DNA of 64,000 bases from G963662905 sp963676415. GTDB taxonomy: Bacteria > Bacteroidota > Bacteroidia > Bacteroidales > WRLA01. The notes under the pieces were generated by a model that worked only from the letters and a program-made list of their open reading frames with translations, had not been told where the DNA came from and did not search any database. A program made the translations under genes and the position numbers. Location of the stretch: contig OY781097.1 of assembly GCA_963676415.1 (NCBI GenBank), positions 682,001 through 746,000 of the forward strand, written 5' to 3'. Positions 1 through 8,895 of the stretch are shown here, piece by piece (position 1 is the stretch's first letter; the number at the start of each line of letters is the position of its first letter).

Positions 1-786
1 AAACAGCTGATCCAGAAGGTTTTCCGTAACAGCAATTTCGCCCGAAGGCCGTCCGAGGAGCAAATTGATGGCATTTTCGGCTTGAGCGATCAAACGCTCA
101 TACATCGGAATGGAAGCGTCGGCTTCAAAAGCCTGTATTTGTGCCTGATTGAGATCAATCTCAGGGATCACGCCTTCATTAAATCGTTCAGAAATAATAT
201 TTAAAGATTCTTTACGGGATTTTGATGTACGGATGGCAATGCGCAGGCTTTGGTGATAATTGAGCAGATCGAGGTAAGCCGAACTGAGGCCGGCAATTAA
301 ATCCATTTGCACTATACGCAATCCCATTTCCGTGCCCAGCATTTCGGCACGAGCTGCTTTGGAAGCGCTGCGGTATTTGCCCCAGAAATCGATTTCATAC
401 GACAATGAAGGGGCAATATAAAAATTACTTGCTGTAGCTGGCAGGGCAGATGTCCCGGAGAAATTGCCACGGGAAGCTCCGGCGCTTACATCCAAGCTGG
501 GAAACTGGTCTGCTTTGGCATAACCTAATGCCGCCCGTGCCTGTTCGATACGGCTGGCAGCGATGCGCACATCTTTGTTTTGTTGTAGCCCAAGGATGAT
601 GAGCTCTTTCAATTCATCGTCCTGAACCAGGTTCCACCATTCCAGGTTTAAGAGGCTGTCTGTTTGATGGTCACTAAAACGGTATTGTTCCGGCGTTTCC
701 AACTGAGCCTGAGGGAGTTCCCCGGTAATCGTACAACCGGAGACAATAAAAACCAATAGAATAAAATATATAATAATTTGTCTCAT
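1..786 (-). CDS. TolC/OprM-like outer-membrane efflux lipoprotein (3' end outside window)
   Basis: Outer-membrane channel of a tripartite RND efflux pump. The frame is open from an ATG at 786 to the window edge, giving 262 codons with no stop. The N-terminus is a short hydrophobic signal ending in a lipobox (VSGC), so the protein is probably lipid-anchored as in the NodT/OprM group. The body shows typical features of this family: the A-A-S-R-I-E-Q-A-R-A-A-L-G helix, a FWGKYRSASKAA segment and the INLLLGRPSGEI segment of the first structural repeat. It lies 4 bases after the permease gene, so it is the third gene of the operon MFP, permease, channel. The second OEP repeat must lie beyond the window. 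Family assignment is secure; the pump substrate cannot be told. Confidence 0.9.
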   Translation of the reverse strand, partial: MRQIIIYFILLVFIVSGCTITGELPQAQLETPEQYRFSDHQTDSLLNLEWWNLVQDDELKELIILGLQQNKDVRIAASRIEQARAALGYAKADQFPSLDVSAGASRGNFSGTSALPATASNFYIAPSLSYEIDFWGKYRSASKAARAEMLGTEMGLRIVQMDLIAGLSSAYLDLLNYHQSLRIAIRTSKSRKESLNIISERFNEGVIPEIDLNQAQIQAFEADASIPMYERLIAQAENAINLLLGRPSGEIAVTENLLDQLF

Positions 787-790
787 AAGG

Positions 791-3700
791 CTATACATTT
801 TTATTTTGTGATTCTTCAAGGACTTTTTGTTTGTCCCGTTTTTTCTCATAACCGGCCAGCTTTCCAATTAAAACATAAAGCATCGGATAAAAGAACACAC
901 CAATGAGTGTGGCAATAAAAAGTCCGCTGAACACGGCCATGCCCATTACTTTTCGGGCTTCTGCACCTGCTCCTGTAGCAATAAGAAGGGGGATAACCCC
1001 AAGCACAAATGAGAAAGCGGTCATCAGGATGGGCCGGAAGCGTATCGATGCCGATTCAATGGCGGCCTCAATCAATGATTTTCCTTCTTCAAATTTAATT
1101 TTTGCAAATTCAACAATCAGGATGGCATTTTTAGCGGCAAGGGCAATGAGGAGCACCAGTGCAATTTGCGCATAAACATTGTTTTCATAACTGGTACTGC
1201 CAAGGCGCGCCAGAAACAAGCCCAGCAAAGCTCCAAAAACAGCAAAAGGAATTCCGAGCAAAATACTAAACGGCAGCGACCAGCTTTCGTATTGAGCTGC
1301 CAGAATGAGGAAAACAAACAGAAGGGAGAAAACAAACACCACATATCCTGTCCCTCCGGATTCCTCTTCCTGATAGGAAAGTGCATTCCAGGCATAGCCC
1401 ATGTCTTCGGGCAGGGTTTGCTTTGCCACTTCTTTAAGTGCATTCATGGCTTCTGTTGAAGAATACCCCGGTGCAGGGGCGCCCATTACTTCTACTGATC
1501 GATAGAGGTTAAAACGGGTCGTAAAATCCGGCCCCGTAATTTCCTCAATTTCCACCAAAGTAGATAGGGGCACCATCTTCCCTTCATTGTTGATCACAAA
1601 AAAGTTTTCCAGTTCTTTAGGCCCTAAACGATATTCGGGTTCGGCCTGGACATAGGTTTTGTACAAACGTCCGAAGCGGTTAAAATCATTGACATACACA
1701 CCTCCCAGAAATGCGCCGATTGTAGTATGCAGATCACCGAGGTTTACACCGGTTTTCAGTACTTTATCACGGTTGACGTCCATAAATCGCATGGGCACAT
1801 TGGCTTTAAACGTTGTATATGCACTGCCTATTTCGGGGCGTGCATTGGCAGCCTGTATAAACTTCTGTGCGTTTTTGGCAAGATAATCCACAGAATTACC
1901 GCCTTTGTCCTGAACCATGATGCTGAAACCCGAACCTGTTCCCAGTCCCTGAATTGGAGGAGGTGCAAACGCAAATGCCTGTGCTTCGGGAATTGCCATA
2001 TAAAGCTTGGCATTTACACTTTTGATGGCATCGTTTACCGTAACCTCTCTGTCATCCCAGTTTTTCATGGTAACAAAAATTGACCCTGCTGAAGTAGTCA
2101 TGCTTCCGTTTATAAGGTTATAGCCTGGCACAGAAGTTACAAAAGCAACGCCTTCTTCCTGCATCAGGATATTTTCAATCTTTTTGATTGCCTCATCAGA
2201 TCTTTGTAATGAAGCGGCTTCAGGGAGCTGAGCGCTAATCATAAAATATCCCTGGTCTTCATTAGGAATAAAACCACCGGGGACAAGTTTGCCAAGTATC
2301 ATAATCATCCCAAAGGTAATGATGATAAAAATGACACCACGGGAGAGCTTACGGGAAATTACGCTGGCAAAACTGAGATATTTTTCTGACGTACGGTCAA
2401 AGCTTTTATTGAATCCACCAAAGAAACGTCCCAGCAGACCTTTGGATTGCTTTTGCGGCCGCAGCAGTAATGAACTAAGTGCCGGGCTCAAAGAAAGCGC
2501 ATTAATTGAAGAAAACACCACTGAAACAGCAATAGTTATGGCAAACTGCTGGTAAAGCCTTCCGGTGATACCGCCCATAAAAGCTACGGGCACAAAAACG
2601 GCCACAACCACTAAAGTAGTAGCCACAACCGGAGCCGAAACCTCCTGCATGGCTTTTCGTGTTGCTTCTTTGGGATTAAAACCTTTTTCAATATTGGCCT
2701 GCACGGCCTCCACCACCACAATGGCGTCATCCACAACAATACCGATTGCAAGCACAAGGCCCAGCAGTGAAAGTGTATTAATAGAGAATCCCAGCAATGG
2801 GAATACAATAAAAGCACCAATCAGCGAAACAGGAATAGCAAGTGTAGGAATGAGAGTTGCGCGGTAGTTCTGGAGGAATATAAACACAACAAGGATTACA
2901 AGGGCCAAAGCCTGAAAAAGTGTAATCACAATCTCGCGGATACCGGCAGTAATAGGTTCGGTAGTATCCAGAGCCACTTCATATTCCATGCCTTCGGGGA
3001 ATCCCTCTGAAAGTTTTTCCATAGTGGCACGCACATTATCGGCAACATCGATAGCATTAGAGCCTGGAGCCTGATAGATAAAAATCAATCCACAGTCTTT
3101 TTTATTGACACGCGTAAAGGCGTTGTACATCTCCACGCCCAGTTCGATGCGGGCAACATCTTTAAGCTTTAACTGCTTTCCATCCTCAGTAGTTCTGATT
3201 ACGATTTCCCCGAATTCCTCTTCTGTTTTCAGGCGGTCTTTCATCATTACCGCATAGGTAAATTCCGTTCCCGGAGGAGCAGGCTCGCCGCCAAATGTAC
3301 CACCGGGCACAATGGCGTTCTGTTCTTTAATGGCGTTGGTTATTTCGGGAATAGTAAGCCCAAGCTGTGCCATACGGTCGGGTTTTACCCAAATGCGCAT
3401 CGCATAATCGCTCACACCAATTACATCTGTTTTTCCAACACCGGAAAGGCGTGCCAGCTCATCAGCCATATTGATACGGGCATAGTTGCCGATAAAATCA
3501 CGGCTGTATTTTCCATCTTTTGCTGTTAAGGTAATGAGCATCAACGGAAAAGAAAAAGATTTTTCAGTAGTAACACCTGTTTGTTTTACTTCCGAGGGCA
3601 GTTTATTCGTGGCTGTACTCACCCTGTTTTGAGTCAATACGTTGGCCATATCCACATCTGTACCCAGGTCAAAAGACACCTGAATGCTCATAGACCCGGA

Positions 3701-3952
3701 ATTGGAGTTGGTGGACTTCATATAAATAGAATTGTCAACCCCATTGATTTTTTGCTCAAGTGGTGTTGCAACACTTTGTTCAACAGTTGTGGCGCTGGCT
3801 CCGGTATATTGTGCTGAAACATTGACCATAGGGGGTGTAAGGTTGGGATATTGTTCAATAGGCAGTCCCAGCATGGATATCACACCCACAATAACGGTAA
3901 TGATCGCAATGACCATGGCCACAATGGGCCGGTTTACAAAGAAATTTCCCAT
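791..3952 (-). CDS. RND multidrug efflux permease, AcrB/MexB (HAE1) type
   Basis: Inner-membrane proton/drug antiporter of a tripartite pump, 1053 aa, a normal length for the HAE1 group. It starts MGNFFVNRPIVAMVIAI, the usual first transmembrane helix. Two periplasmic porter halves alternate with two blocks of membrane helices. The proton relay is intact: TM4 has the paired Asp (VVDDAIVVVE) and TM10 has the Lys (ALAAKNAILIVEFA). The gene lies 5 bases after the fusion-protein gene and 4 bases before the channel gene, so the three are surely co-transcribed. Many such pumps export hydrophobic drugs, bile salts or dyes; the substrate here is not readable. No adjacent TetR-type repressor is seen; the nearest regulator is the divergent TPR-HTH gene at 5333. 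Confidence 0.97.
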   Translation of the reverse strand: MGNFFVNRPIVAMVIAIITVIVGVISMLGLPIEQYPNLTPPMVNVSAQYTGASATTVEQSVATPLEQKINGVDNSIYMKSTNSNSGSMSIQVSFDLGTDVDMANVLTQNRVSTATNKLPSEVKQTGVTTEKSFSFPLMLITLTAKDGKYSRDFIGNYARINMADELARLSGVGKTDVIGVSDYAMRIWVKPDRMAQLGLTIPEITNAIKEQNAIVPGGTFGGEPAPPGTEFTYAVMMKDRLKTEEEFGEIVIRTTEDGKQLKLKDVARIELGVEMYNAFTRVNKKDCGLIFIYQAPGSNAIDVADNVRATMEKLSEGFPEGMEYEVALDTTEPITAGIREIVITLFQALALVILVVFIFLQNYRATLIPTLAIPVSLIGAFIVFPLLGFSINTLSLLGLVLAIGIVVDDAIVVVEAVQANIEKGFNPKEATRKAMQEVSAPVVATTLVVVAVFVPVAFMGGITGRLYQQFAITIAVSVVFSSINALSLSPALSSLLLRPQKQSKGLLGRFFGGFNKSFDRTSEKYLSFASVISRKLSRGVIFIIITFGMIMILGKLVPGGFIPNEDQGYFMISAQLPEAASLQRSDEAIKKIENILMQEEGVAFVTSVPGYNLINGSMTTSAGSIFVTMKNWDDREVTVNDAIKSVNAKLYMAIPEAQAFAFAPPPIQGLGTGSGFSIMVQDKGGNSVDYLAKNAQKFIQAANARPEIGSAYTTFKANVPMRFMDVNRDKVLKTGVNLGDLHTTIGAFLGGVYVNDFNRFGRLYKTYVQAEPEYRLGPKELENFFVINNEGKMVPLSTLVEIEEITGPDFTTRFNLYRSVEVMGAPAPGYSSTEAMNALKEVAKQTLPEDMGYAWNALSYQEEESGGTGYVVFVFSLLFVFLILAAQYESWSLPFSILLGIPFAVFGALLGLFLARLGSTSYENNVYAQIALVLLIALAAKNAILIVEFAKIKFEEGKSLIEAAIESASIRFRPILMTAFSFVLGVIPLLIATGAGAEARKVMGMAVFSGLFIATLIGVFFYPMLYVLIGKLAGYEKKRDKQKVLEESQNKNV

Positions 3953-3957
3953 ATGGC

Positions 3958-5145
3958 TTATTGTTTGTTTGTTGTGGATTCAGGATCAACTGTTTTGGGC
4001 ATCACTTTCATACCCGAACGTACTTTTTGCAGCCCTTCGTAAATAATGGTTTGCCCGGGCTCAAGCCCTTTAAAGACCACCCAGTCATTTCCTACCTTCG
4101 GTCCTACTGTCACTTCCTGTATTTTTATGGTGCTGTCCGGATCAACCAGTACTACCTGATGAATACCCTGTAATTCTTTGATACTTCTTTGGGGAACTTT
4201 AATGGCATTTTTCAGGTTTTCGATTTGTGATTTGATTTTTGCAAACATTCCCGGCCTCAGCACACGTTTAGGATTCGGGAAGCTGGCCTGCACCGTGATA
4301 CTTCCGGTAGTAGGATCCACATTGCGGTCCACAAAATCAAATTTACCTTTAAGAGGATATATTTCCCCATCAGAAAGGATGAGTTCAAGATAATTATCCG
4401 ATTTTTGTTGGTTTTTCCTGCGCAACTGCTGTGCTGCACTATCGAGTGAAGAAATATACTTAGCCATTTTAAGGTAATCGGACTCGCTGAGGGAGAAGCG
4501 TACTTTAACCTCGTCAATATCCGATACTTCATTCAGCACTACCGGGTTTGGGCTTTGGCCCACGAAATCGCCAACACGGGCTTCTGATAATCCAATAATA
4601 CCGCTTACGGGGCTATAAATCTTGGTATAGCCCAACTGAATTTTTGCTGCGTCTAAATTTGCTTCTGCTGCTTCCACTGAAGCCTGGGCTGCTTCATAAT
4701 TGGCCACGGCAGCATCAAGGTCGCTTTGGCTCACGGCATTTTTTTCTGCCAGTGGCCGGATACGTTTCAGGTCGTTATCAGCCTTTACTAATTGCGTCTG
4801 GGCTGATGCAACATCGCTCATGCGGGCGGCCACAGTTGCTTCAAAAGGCTCAGGATCAATTGTATAAAGGAGCTGCCCTTTTTCTACCCTGCTTCCTTCT
4901 ATAAAATGCATGCTTTCCAGAAAACCTTCTACACGCGCACGAATGGCTATATCGGATTTACCGTAAATCTGTCCAACAAATTCCGTATAAATCGGGATAT
5001 CACCTGATTCAACTTTTATTACTTCTACCGGTGGTGGCGGCATTTCTTTAGCCTTATTATCGCTACTGCATGATTGGAGCGTTATCCCCAATAGGCCGGC
5101 GAAAATGGCGAGCATAAAGTTAATTTGTGTACTGCTTTTCTTCAT
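3958..5145 (-). CDS. RND efflux periplasmic adaptor (AcrA/MexA-type membrane fusion protein)
   Basis: Adaptor that links the permease to the outer-membrane channel, 395 aa. The signal sequence ends in a lipobox (LQSC, Cys about residue 26), so it is anchored in the inner membrane by lipid. A Pro-rich linker (MPPPPVEV) follows. Then come the first lipoyl half-motif (RARVEGFLESMHFIEGSRV), an alpha-helical hairpin rich in Ala/Gln/Asp at about residues 95-165, the second lipoyl half with SPVSGIIGLSEARVGD, and the beta-barrel and membrane-proximal domains ending near LEPGQTIIYEGLQKVRSGMKV. It is the first gene of the efflux operon. Confidence 0.95.
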   Translation of the reverse strand: MKKSSTQINFMLAIFAGLLGITLQSCSSDNKAKEMPPPPVEVIKVESGDIPIYTEFVGQIYGKSDIAIRARVEGFLESMHFIEGSRVEKGQLLYTIDPEPFEATVAARMSDVASAQTQLVKADNDLKRIRPLAEKNAVSQSDLDAAVANYEAAQASVEAAEANLDAAKIQLGYTKIYSPVSGIIGLSEARVGDFVGQSPNPVVLNEVSDIDEVKVRFSLSESDYLKMAKYISSLDSAAQQLRRKNQQKSDNYLELILSDGEIYPLKGKFDFVDRNVDPTTGSITVQASFPNPKRVLRPGMFAKIKSQIENLKNAIKVPQRSIKELQGIHQVVLVDPDSTIKIQEVTVGPKVGNDWVVFKGLEPGQTIIYEGLQKVRSGMKVMPKTVDPESTTNKQ

Positions 5146-5258
5146 AGGTCAGGTGTTTGAAGTTGTTAATTTATGTATTCGGCTGCAATTTAATCCTTTT
5201 CGTAAAATTATGCAAGTCATAAAATGACGCGTACTCCGGCCTTCCTTATTAATGATCT

Positions 5259-5266
5259 CAAATTTA
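5259..5266 (-). promoter_or_regulatory. Possible -7 box for the efflux operon
   Basis: Read on the minus strand this is TAAATTTG, matching the Bacteroidota -7 consensus TAnnTTTG. The nearest TTTG on that strand (5289-5292) is 22 bases away, slightly too far for a canonical -33 box. The implied leader before the adaptor ATG is about 105 bases. Confidence 0.35.
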
Positions 5267-5275
5267 GCAGGGTAC

Positions 5276-5305
5276 TTTGATTACAGGTCAAAATCACTAT
5301 ATTTG
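5276..5305 (+). promoter_or_regulatory. Bacteroidota-type promoter of the TPR-HTH gene
   Basis: TTTG at 5276-5279 and TATATTTG at 5298-5305 are separated by 18 bases, close to the canonical TTTG-N19-TAnnTTTG. The predicted transcript start is near 5312, about 20 bases before the GTG start at 5333. Confidence 0.7.
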
Positions 5306-5332
5306 CATTAGGTCACATGAAAGGAAACACAA

Positions 5333-7168
5333 GTGTCGAAAATCTACTATTTCTTTATTCTGTTATTGGCTGTATATTATAGCCCACACCTTCTTCTGTC
5401 TCAGGAGCCACACATGGCAGATTCCAAAGAGAACGTATTGATATTGGAGAACATGACAGACTCTGTATTTTACACTGATCCCGGGCAGGCATTCTATTAT
5501 CTGTTACAACGGCTTAAAATGTCTGAACGTATTGGTTATGAAGAAGGTGCTGCCAAAGCAAAAGTCTCTTTGGGATATTATTATCATCATATGGAAAAGT
5601 ATGATTCTGCAAAATATTATTTAATGGCAGGCTTAAAATATGGCCGGAAAGCAGATAATATTAATGTGCTGATAAATTCCATAAATGCTATAGGCAATTT
5701 ATATACAGATAACATGATGTTTGATTCAATGTTACTACTGTTTAATGAAGGATTGGAAAAATCCCTTCTTGATAAAAACAAAGAATATCAAGCAGTTATG
5801 TACTATGGGCTGGGTCGGTTATTTACACATGAAGGTCGGTTTGACACATCGGTTGCCCTCTTTCAGTCTGCAATAGATATTTACCGGACAAAAGGGGATA
5901 CAACAAATGAGCTTACAGTGCTGAATACTATGGCGGCCAGTATAATGGATGCAGGACAAACAGAACGGGCCTTGCCTATGCTCAAAGAGGCCGTGCGGCT
6001 CAGTGAGCACCTGCAACCCCAAAGCATTTATTTAAACAGCCTTACCAATCTTGCTATTTGTTATAAAAATCTGGATTCCCACCAAAAAGCAGAAGAATTA
6101 TATTTAAAAGTATTGGCGCTGGAAAAAGGCAAGCCCGCCATGATGTCCCGGGATTTAATGAACCTCGGGATTTTATACCTGAATATGGAAAGATATCAAA
6201 AAGCCGGATTTTACCTCGATAGCTCTTTTAGGATATGCCAGCGCCTTGAGCTTGCATATGGTTTCGTTCTATATAATTTATACAAAGGAAATTTGTTTAA
6301 GGCGCAAAAAAATTACGATTCCGCAATAGTTTATTTGGACGAGGCGCTGAATCTTGCCAAACCCTACCATTTAATCACCGAGCAATTGGAGATGACGCTC
6401 AGCATGTATGAAATGTATGCTGATCTAAAACAGCATGACAGTGCACTGAAATATTATATATCCTACAGCACTCTAAAAGACAGCATCCATAATGAAGATG
6501 TGCGCAAGCAACTGGCCGAAATAGAAAATAAATACGAACACGAAAAAGACCTCAAGCAAATTGCCGAACTGAACGAAGAAAACCTGAGGATTAAATCTCA
6601 TCAAAAAATGCTTGCATTAGCTGGTATTGCTGTAGTTTTCCTTTTAAGCCTGTTTTATGCGTACAAAGTTTTTCGCCATCGTAATAAAATCCTGAAACTA
6701 AAGCTCATTGAGGAAGAAAAAGAAAAGTTGAATATTGAAGTTAAAACAAAGGAAAAAGAATTGGCCCTCAATGCAATGCACATGATACGGATGAACGATA
6801 TCGCCTACAAAGTTTCGTCACGTTTGCAGTTGGTATCCCGTCATGTAAGTGCACAAAACAGGGAATTGCTTGAAGAAACGGTTAAGGAAATGGAAGTTTG
6901 TTCACCCGATGAAATATGGAATGAATTTGAAACCCGTTTCAAAAAAGTGCATCAGGGCTTTTATAAAGAGTTGTACAAAAAGCATCCCGACCTAAGCCCC
7001 ACTGAATATAAAGTTTGCAGTTTTATCAGGTTAAATATGACCTCTAAAGATATTGCAGCTATAACCAACCGGAGCATCCGAACCATTGAAAGCACCCGTA
7101 ATAGTATCCGAAAAAAGTTTGGCCTTAATCCAGATGAATCCTTGGCCACATATTTGTTAGAGTTTTAA
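5333..7168 (+). CDS. TPR-repeat regulator with transmembrane segment and C-terminal LuxR-like HTH
   Basis: A 611-aa protein of a class common in Bacteroidota: signal peptide, tandem tetratricopeptide repeats (about residues 40-390), a helical segment, one transmembrane helix (about residues 426-446), a coiled coil, and a C-terminal winged or LuxR-like helix-turn-helix (LSPTEYKVCSFIRL, TSKDIAAITNRSIRTIEST). The layout suggests a periplasmic sensor domain joined to a cytoplasmic DNA-binding domain. The start is GTG: an in-frame TGA at 5318-5320 rules out a longer form, AAAGGA lies 8 bases upstream, and a promoter is at 5276-5305. It is divergent from the efflux operon and might control it, but such genes also act elsewhere. 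The signal sensed is unknown. Confidence 0.85.
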   Translation: MSKIYYFFILLLAVYYSPHLLLSQEPHMADSKENVLILENMTDSVFYTDPGQAFYYLLQRLKMSERIGYEEGAAKAKVSLGYYYHHMEKYDSAKYYLMAGLKYGRKADNINVLINSINAIGNLYTDNMMFDSMLLLFNEGLEKSLLDKNKEYQAVMYYGLGRLFTHEGRFDTSVALFQSAIDIYRTKGDTTNELTVLNTMAASIMDAGQTERALPMLKEAVRLSEHLQPQSIYLNSLTNLAICYKNLDSHQKAEELYLKVLALEKGKPAMMSRDLMNLGILYLNMERYQKAGFYLDSSFRICQRLELAYGFVLYNLYKGNLFKAQKNYDSAIVYLDEALNLAKPYHLITEQLEMTLSMYEMYADLKQHDSALKYYISYSTLKDSIHNEDVRKQLAEIENKYEHEKDLKQIAELNEENLRIKSHQKMLALAGIAVVFLLSLFYAYKVFRHRNKILKLKLIEEEKEKLNIEVKTKEKELALNAMHMIRMNDIAYKVSSRLQLVSRHVSAQNRELLEETVKEMEVCSPDEIWNEFETRFKKVHQGFYKELYKKHPDLSPTEYKVCSFIRLNMTSKDIAAITNRSIRTIESTRNSIRKKFGLNPDESLATYLLEF

Positions 7169-7306
7169 GATCAATAACTTGTAGCCTGATACAGTAGATT
7201 TCCCGTAGTACTATTTTTTGCAATCCGTAGTTTTTACGTAGCTGATTTCCTTTACAAAGCCTTCATTTGGCCGTATATTCGACATCTGATTGAAATTCGT
7301 TTCAAT

Positions 7307-7492
7307 ATGAATAAGAGCCAAAAAAAAGAGAAGCAGAAGGGGGAATCTGCCTTTGACCGTATGATACGGTTGTCCAGGAATCGTAAACAAGCCTTCGAGC
7401 GTTTGCTCAAAGTTCTTGAAGATCCTGAGCATATCCCTTCAGCAAAGCATCAATCACCAGAAGAAAGTAAAACCAAGAATATATCAAAATAA
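7307..7492 (+). CDS. Small basic hypothetical protein (61 aa)
   Basis: A 61-aa Lys/Arg-rich soluble protein without signal peptide or recognisable domain (FDRMIRLSRNRKQAFERLLK could form one amphipathic helix). It ends 11 bases before the first short Gly/Pro-rich exported protein, so it could be the first gene of the small-gene cluster 7307-8416. I do not recognise the family; it may be a chance frame. Confidence 0.4.
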   Translation: MNKSQKKEKQKGESAFDRMIRLSRNRKQAFERLLKVLEDPEHIPSAKHQSPEESKTKNISK

Positions 7493-7503
7493 AGGCAAAA
7501 TCT

Positions 7504-7728
7504 ATGAAAAAAATATTTACAACATTTCTTGTTTCAGTCTTTGTTATTTTTATGAACGCACAGGTTCCTCCCAATCCCAATGGAAACGGGGCTGCTCCCG
7601 ATGGAGGAAATACACCTGTAGGAGGAGGAGCGTATATCGGCGGCGGGGTTGGCATTCTGCTGGTTCTGGGAGCAGGCTACGGACTGAAAAAACTATTAGA
7701 TAATAAGCTCAGGAGACTAAACGATTAG
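7504..7728 (+). CDS. Short exported Gly/Pro-rich protein with hydrophobic C-terminal tail (PID-CTERM-like), paralogue 1
   Basis: A 74-aa protein: signal peptide (MKKIFTTFLVSVFVIFMNAQ), a short mature linker VPPNPNGNGAAPDGGNTPVG, then GGGAYIGGGVGILLVLGAGYG and a basic end (LKKLLDNKLRR). A Gly-rich turn, a hydrophobic stretch of about 12-15 residues and a basic tail is the shape of C-terminal protein-sorting signals. From memory it resembles the short Bacteroidota proteins annotated as PID-CTERM, with Ile-Gly in place of Ile-Asp. Paralogues lie at 8641, 14240 (broken) and 21081. Unlike those three it is followed by a small membrane protein rather than a large T9SS protein. Function unknown. Confidence 0.7.
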   Translation: MKKIFTTFLVSVFVIFMNAQVPPNPNGNGAAPDGGNTPVGGGAYIGGGVGILLVLGAGYGLKKLLDNKLRRLND

Positions 7729-7748
7729 CCAAATCAAATTTATTGAAT

Positions 7749-7985
7749 ATGAAAAGTACAATAAAAAAAATCGTCTTTGCCGGCCTTTGCGTTTCCTGTT
7801 CGTTCAGTCCTTTATTTGCAGATGTTCCGCCACAGAGCTGGCAATGGTGCAGCAGCAATATGCATCAAGGTTTGGTTTTCTGGCATCTTGCTGCTGTAAT
7901 GGGTGTTTTCATGATCGCAATTGCATTGCTTGGAATGTGGCTTTACTGCACAAATAACTATCAATCAAAATTGGAAACCGAATAG
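7749..7985 (+). CDS. Small membrane protein with signal peptide (78 aa)
   Basis: Unrecognised protein with a signal-like N-terminus (KIVFAGLCVSCSFSPLFA), a short exposed segment with Trp and Cys (DVPPQSWQWCSSNMHQG), one strong transmembrane helix (FWHLAAVMGVFMIAIALLGM) and a short acidic tail. The exposed start of the mature chain (DVPPQ) recalls the AQVPP/AQIPP start of the neighbouring short proteins, but the Gly-rich tail is absent. The ATG at 7749 is preferred over an in-frame TTG two codons upstream. It lies 20 bases after paralogue 1 and 2 bases before the AraC-type gene, so probably one operon. Confidence 0.6.
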   Translation: MKSTIKKIVFAGLCVSCSFSPLFADVPPQSWQWCSSNMHQGLVFWHLAAVMGVFMIAIALLGMWLYCTNNYQSKLETE

Positions 7986-7987
7986 TT

Positions 7988-8416
7988 ATGAATACCAAGG
8001 GGCAGTATAGCGATTTAAGGTCATTCGATGATCGGGTTAGTGGCCTTAACAAAAGTCTGGAGGAATATATGCTTGAATCAAAGGCATACCTTAATTCAAA
8101 TCTTAGCCTTAAGCAGCTGGCATCTGATTTAATAACCAACCAGACCTATTTATCATTGCTTCTAAACAAAGTTTATAAAAGCAGTTTTAACGATTATATT
8201 AACAAACTCAGGGTTGAAGAAGCATGCCGGCTCCTCAAAAAATCTGATAAAGACAAGCTGGATATGGATCAGGTGTGGCAGGTTTCAGGCTTTAATTCCC
8301 GGGCTACTTTTTATAGTTCTTTCCGGAAATTCACAGGCCTGGGGCCGGTAGGATACCAAAAATCATATTTGCGTAAAGTAAGGATTATAAATCAACTAAA
8401 CAATATGACCTTATGA
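7988..8416 (+). CDS. Stand-alone AraC-family DNA-binding protein (142 aa)
   Basis: Almost only an AraC/XylS-type double helix-turn-helix: first HTH NLSLKQLASDLITNQTYLSL, linker with FNDYINKLRVEEACRLL, second HTH VWQVSGFNSRATFYSSFRKF followed by TGLGPVGYQ. There is no N-terminal cupin, TPR or membrane domain; about 30 residues precede the HTH. In Bacteroidota this C-terminal arrangement normally sits at the end of a large TPR-membrane protein, so a free-standing version is either a truncated relative or a constitutive regulator. It starts 2 bases after the small membrane gene. Its position at the left end of the surface-protein region makes it a candidate local activator (inference). Confidence 0.85.
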   Translation: MNTKGQYSDLRSFDDRVSGLNKSLEEYMLESKAYLNSNLSLKQLASDLITNQTYLSLLLNKVYKSSFNDYINKLRVEEACRLLKKSDKDKLDMDQVWQVSGFNSRATFYSSFRKFTGLGPVGYQKSYLRKVRIINQLNNMTL

Positions 8417-8561
8417 AAGCAACCCTTGTTTTTAAAATTCCAGACTTTTTGAAAAATTCACTGAAAATGAAATTTATTTCATCATGAAACACAATAAATT
8501 CGTATATTTATTCAGAAAGCAGAATCAAGTTTTTGACGTAGACGACAGTGATATTCAATAA
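8413..8561 (+). other. Two mini-ORFs chained by ATGA overlaps (24 and 25 codons)
   Basis: The AraC-type gene ends in TGA that overlaps an ATG (8413), opening a 24-codon frame to 8487. That frame ends in a TGA overlapping another ATG (8484), opening a 25-codon frame to TAA at 8559-8561. No family is recognised and both could be chance. The rest of the gap up to 8640 shows no clear promoter or hairpin. Confidence 0.25.
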
Positions 8562-8640
8562 AAAATTTTAGCAAAACCTCCGTCGTATTATTCAGATCCT
8601 TTGATAATAAATTCAGTACTTAATGTAATAACTAAAACCT

Positions 8641-8868
8641 ATGATTATGAAAAAATTAGTTTTACTCATTTTTGGAATTGTTTTGAGCGTGGCTCTAAGT
8701 GCCCAAATACCTCCCAGCCCTAATGGTGACGGATCAGCACCAACCGGCGGCGGGCATACGCCTGTTGGCGGAGGCGCACCCCTTGGAGGTGGTATTGGTA
8801 TCCTGCTGGCTTTGGGCGTGGGGTATGGTTTAAAAAAGGTTTATTCTGTTGAATCGGAGCAGGATTAA
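8641..8868 (+). CDS. Short exported Gly/Pro-rich protein with hydrophobic C-terminal tail (PID-CTERM-like), paralogue 2
   Basis: A 75-aa paralogue of 7504: signal peptide ending ALSAQ, mature start IPPSPNGDGSAPTGGG, a second Gly-rich turn GGGAPLGGG, the hydrophobic stretch IGILLALGVGYG and the end LKKVYSVESEQD. The basic-then-acidic end differs from paralogue 1. Translation may start at 8641 or at the in-frame ATG at 8647. It lies 27 bases before the 1656-aa T9SS protein and is probably co-transcribed with it. This is the cleanest example of the short protein/large protein pair. A role in surface sorting or anchoring of the partner is possible but unproven. Confidence 0.75.
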   Translation: MIMKKLVLLIFGIVLSVALSAQIPPSPNGDGSAPTGGGHTPVGGGAPLGGGIGILLALGVGYGLKKVYSVESEQD

Positions 8869-8895
8869 TAATAAACTATATTAAAAACAAGAACA

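Noticed and set aside
1117..1443. Frames inside the efflux permease and other long genes on either strand
   Set aside because: They are shadows of well-supported genes with no signal, domain or spacing of their own.
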